Below, one piece after another: positions 62,473 through 64,000 of a stretch of DNA of 64,000 nucleotides. This DNA is from an uncultured Clostridia bacterium (lineage in GTDB: Bacteria > Bacillota > Clostridia > TANB77 > CAG-508). Where the stretch lies: contig CALXAY010000004.1 of assembly GCA_944386415.1 (NCBI GenBank), positions 1 to 64,000 on the forward strand. Reading direction: 5' to 3'. Every line of letters begins with the position of its first letter. Positions within the stretch are counted from its first letter, which is position 1. Under the pieces are notes generated by a model, which had not been told where the DNA came from, did not search any database, and saw only the letters and a program-made list of their open reading frames with translations. Both the position numbers and the translations under genes were made by a program.

Positions 62473-63582
62473 ATGAAAAATTTACAAGATTTAACCATAG
62501 AAGAAAAAGTAGGCCAAATGTTAATGGTGGGGATAGACAATAAAAATTGTATAAAACCAGTAGAACACCTAATAGAGAAATATAAAATAGGTGGCGTACT
62601 TTTATATAAAAGGGATTATAAAAGTTATAAAGAGTTAAACGAATTGATAAACAAATTAAGAACTCTTGGGAGAAAAAATAAAGTTCCTTTGTTTATAGCA
62701 ATAGACCAAGAAGGTGGAAGAGTAAATAGAATGCCAGATGAGTTTGAAAATCTTCCTTCTGCAAATAAGCTAGCATCCTATCAAGAAGAAGACTTAGTAG
62801 AAAAAGCAAGTGATGTAACAGGGAAAATGCTTAAAAGTACAGGATTTAACTTTAATTTCGCACCAGTGTTAGATATAAAGAGATTTGGAAATACTCAAGC
62901 AATAGGAGATAGAGCATTTAGTAGTGATGTAGACATAGTTTCTAAATGTGGTATTATATATATGAATAAAATGAAAAAGCATCATATAGTACCAGCAATT
63001 AAACATTATCCTGGTCATGGAGCAACAAAAAAAGACTCACATTTTACATTACCTGCAATAGAAGAATCAAAGAAAAATTTAGAGAATGAAGATTTGCTAC
63101 CGTTTAAAAGAGCCATAGAATGTGGTGCAGATGTATTACTTGTAGGGCATTTAAGAATAAAAAAAGTTACACATGGTTATCCTGCATCTATGTCTAAAAG
63201 TTTTATTAGGAAATATATAAGAAAGAAAAATAGATTTAGTGGTGTTATTATTACAGATGATATAAGAATGAAGGCTGTTAAAATATTATATGGAACAAAA
63301 AGAGCTTTAATAAAAGCATTTAAAGCAGGGAATGATATAGTTTTATTTAAATATAATACAGGTGATGAGGCTTTAATTGATAAAATATTAAAAGAAGTAA
63401 ATGATGGAAAGATAAATATAGCAAAAATAAATAGAAGCGTAAGAAGAATTTTAAGAGTAAAAGAAAATTATGAAATAGAAAATGAAGAAGTGCCTTTTTT
63501 AGAAGATTTACCACAAGATATTAATATAAAGATAGATGAGATAAAAAATAAAATAAAGGAGAATGCCAATGAAAAAGATTAA
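62473..63582 (+). CDS. nagZ: GH3 beta-N-acetylhexosaminidase
   Basis: The 369-residue product has EEKVGQMLMVGID, GGVLLYKRDY, FIAIDQEGGRVNRMP, FNFAPVLDI and the His-Asp catalytic loop KHYPGHGATKKDSHFTLP (about residues 177-194), then GVIITDDIRMKAV with the nucleophile Asp. NagZ removes GlcNAc from muropeptides in cell wall turnover. There is no signal peptide, so it acts in the cytoplasm. GAGGTAG precedes ATG 62473. Its end overlaps the next gene. Confidence 0.93.
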   Translation: MKNLQDLTIEEKVGQMLMVGIDNKNCIKPVEHLIEKYKIGGVLLYKRDYKSYKELNELINKLRTLGRKNKVPLFIAIDQEGGRVNRMPDEFENLPSANKLASYQEEDLVEKASDVTGKMLKSTGFNFNFAPVLDIKRFGNTQAIGDRAFSSDVDIVSKCGIIYMNKMKKHHIVPAIKHYPGHGATKKDSHFTLPAIEESKKNLENEDLLPFKRAIECGADVLLVGHLRIKKVTHGYPASMSKSFIRKYIRKKNRFSGVIITDDIRMKAVKILYGTKRALIKAFKAGNDIVLFKYNTGDEALIDKILKEVNDGKINIAKINRSVRRILRVKENYEIENEEVPFLEDLPQDINIKIDEIKNKIKENANEKD

Positions 63583-64000
63583 AAGACTATTTATAAATTT
63601 AATATTTATATTTATATTTTTATTTCTGCTTATAGAAAATAAAAGCAATGCGGCTTCAAGTGACTTGGAATTAAATAATTTAAATTTTGATGCTAAAATT
63701 CAAGAAAACGGAGATATGTTAGTTACAGAAACTTGGGATATAGACATAGAAGATACAAATACACTATTTAAAACATTTAAAACAGATATTAATAAATATA
63801 TAGACATAAAAGATGTAAAAGTAAAAGAAATAACAAACGGAATAAATAAAGATTTTACAGAAACATCAAGACTTATGTATCATGTAACTAAAGATTATTA
63901 CTATGGATTAGTAAATGATGATGGAGATTTTGAAATTGCATGGGGAGTGGGATTAGATGATGATAAAGATACTAGAACTTATGAAATTTCATATACAGTA
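63569..64000 (+). CDS. DUF2207-type membrane protein, N-terminal part (partial)
   Basis: The frame runs off the window after 144 residues. A signal peptide or membrane anchor (about residues 5-28, ending SNAAS) leads into LNFDAKIQENGDMLVTETWD, FKTFKTDINKYIDIKDVKV and text ending in TRTYEISYTV, the opening of DUF2207 (YciQ-like) proteins. ATG 63569 is chosen because AAAGGAG lies six bases upstream; ATG 63563 touches that site. It overlaps nagZ by 14 bases. Confidence 0.85.
   Translation, partial: MKKIKRLFINLIFIFIFLFLLIENKSNAASSDLELNNLNFDAKIQENGDMLVTETWDIDIEDTNTLFKTFKTDINKYIDIKDVKVKEITNGINKDFTETSRLMYHVTKDYYYGLVNDDGDFEIAWGVGLDDDKDTRTYEISYTV

Overview
The window is very AT-rich and densely coded on both strands. 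It points to an anaerobic, spore-forming, Gram-positive member of the Clostridia, probably an uncultured gut lineage. The evidence is a complete spoIIIAA-AH operon, gpr and ytxC, the lipid II amidation pair murT/gatD, an Asp23/AmaP cluster, anaerobic ribonucleotide reductase nrdD, and a six-cysteine peptide with its radical SAM maturase. The lineage call is inference; no rRNA or tRNA gene was seen.

The main result is a recoding signal. Eleven times, in nine unrelated native genes (addA, uvrA three times, a helix-turn-helix array protein, an acyltransferase-fold gene, hisS, murT, a GLUG-repeat prepilin-like gene, an unknown membrane protein and spoIIIAE), the frame breaks at an in-frame CGG. 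It is restored exactly by skipping the C, so that C-GGA or C-GGT is read as one residue, apparently glycine. Reading by eye, I find no native gene in which an in-frame CGG reads as ordinary arginine, although CGG is common in the other two phases. The host therefore seems to use CGG as a +1 frameshift (or four-base) signal. The only ordinary Arg CGG codons (four) lie in a foreign-looking island at 14318-15940.

A second candidate system precedes two prepilin-like surface protein genes (13383 and 45409). Each is preceded by a 41-43 codon leader ORF carrying a long dinucleotide repeat (AG x9 or CA x12). Each leader's stop codon lies inside a strong intrinsic terminator placed before the surface gene. 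Repeat slippage would stop leader translation early, so this looks like phase-variable, translation-coupled attenuation.

Layout: 1-1365, a KilA-N gene end and small genes. 1400-5171, addA. 5389-9518, a small membrane protein, the Asp23/AmaP/DUF2273 cluster, nusB, xseAB and a PAP2-like membrane protein. 9534-13022, fhs, a palindromic element and an AAA-ATPase/nuclease-fold gene. 13171-15940, leader 1 with its prepilin, then the foreign metallo-beta-lactamase island. 16070-25479, uvrA, the helix-turn-helix array proteins, gpr and two membrane proteins. 25496-30095 (minus), ytxC, a GH57 enzyme, a DUF4912 protein and an acyltransferase-fold protein. 30385-32902, accD-accA-fabI for fatty acid synthesis. 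33082-39030, recJ, relA, a metallohydrolase and hisS. 39192-42276, a Crp/Fnr regulator divergent from nrdD. 42376-42822, short orphan genes. 42871-44951 (minus), murT-gatD. 45212-46891, leader 2 with its GLUG prepilin. 47033-51717, assorted genes including yebC-type. 51840-57223, spoIIIA operon. 57318-60379, scfA-scfB and a PLP decarboxylase. 60641-64000, rqcH, nagZ and a DUF2207 gene.
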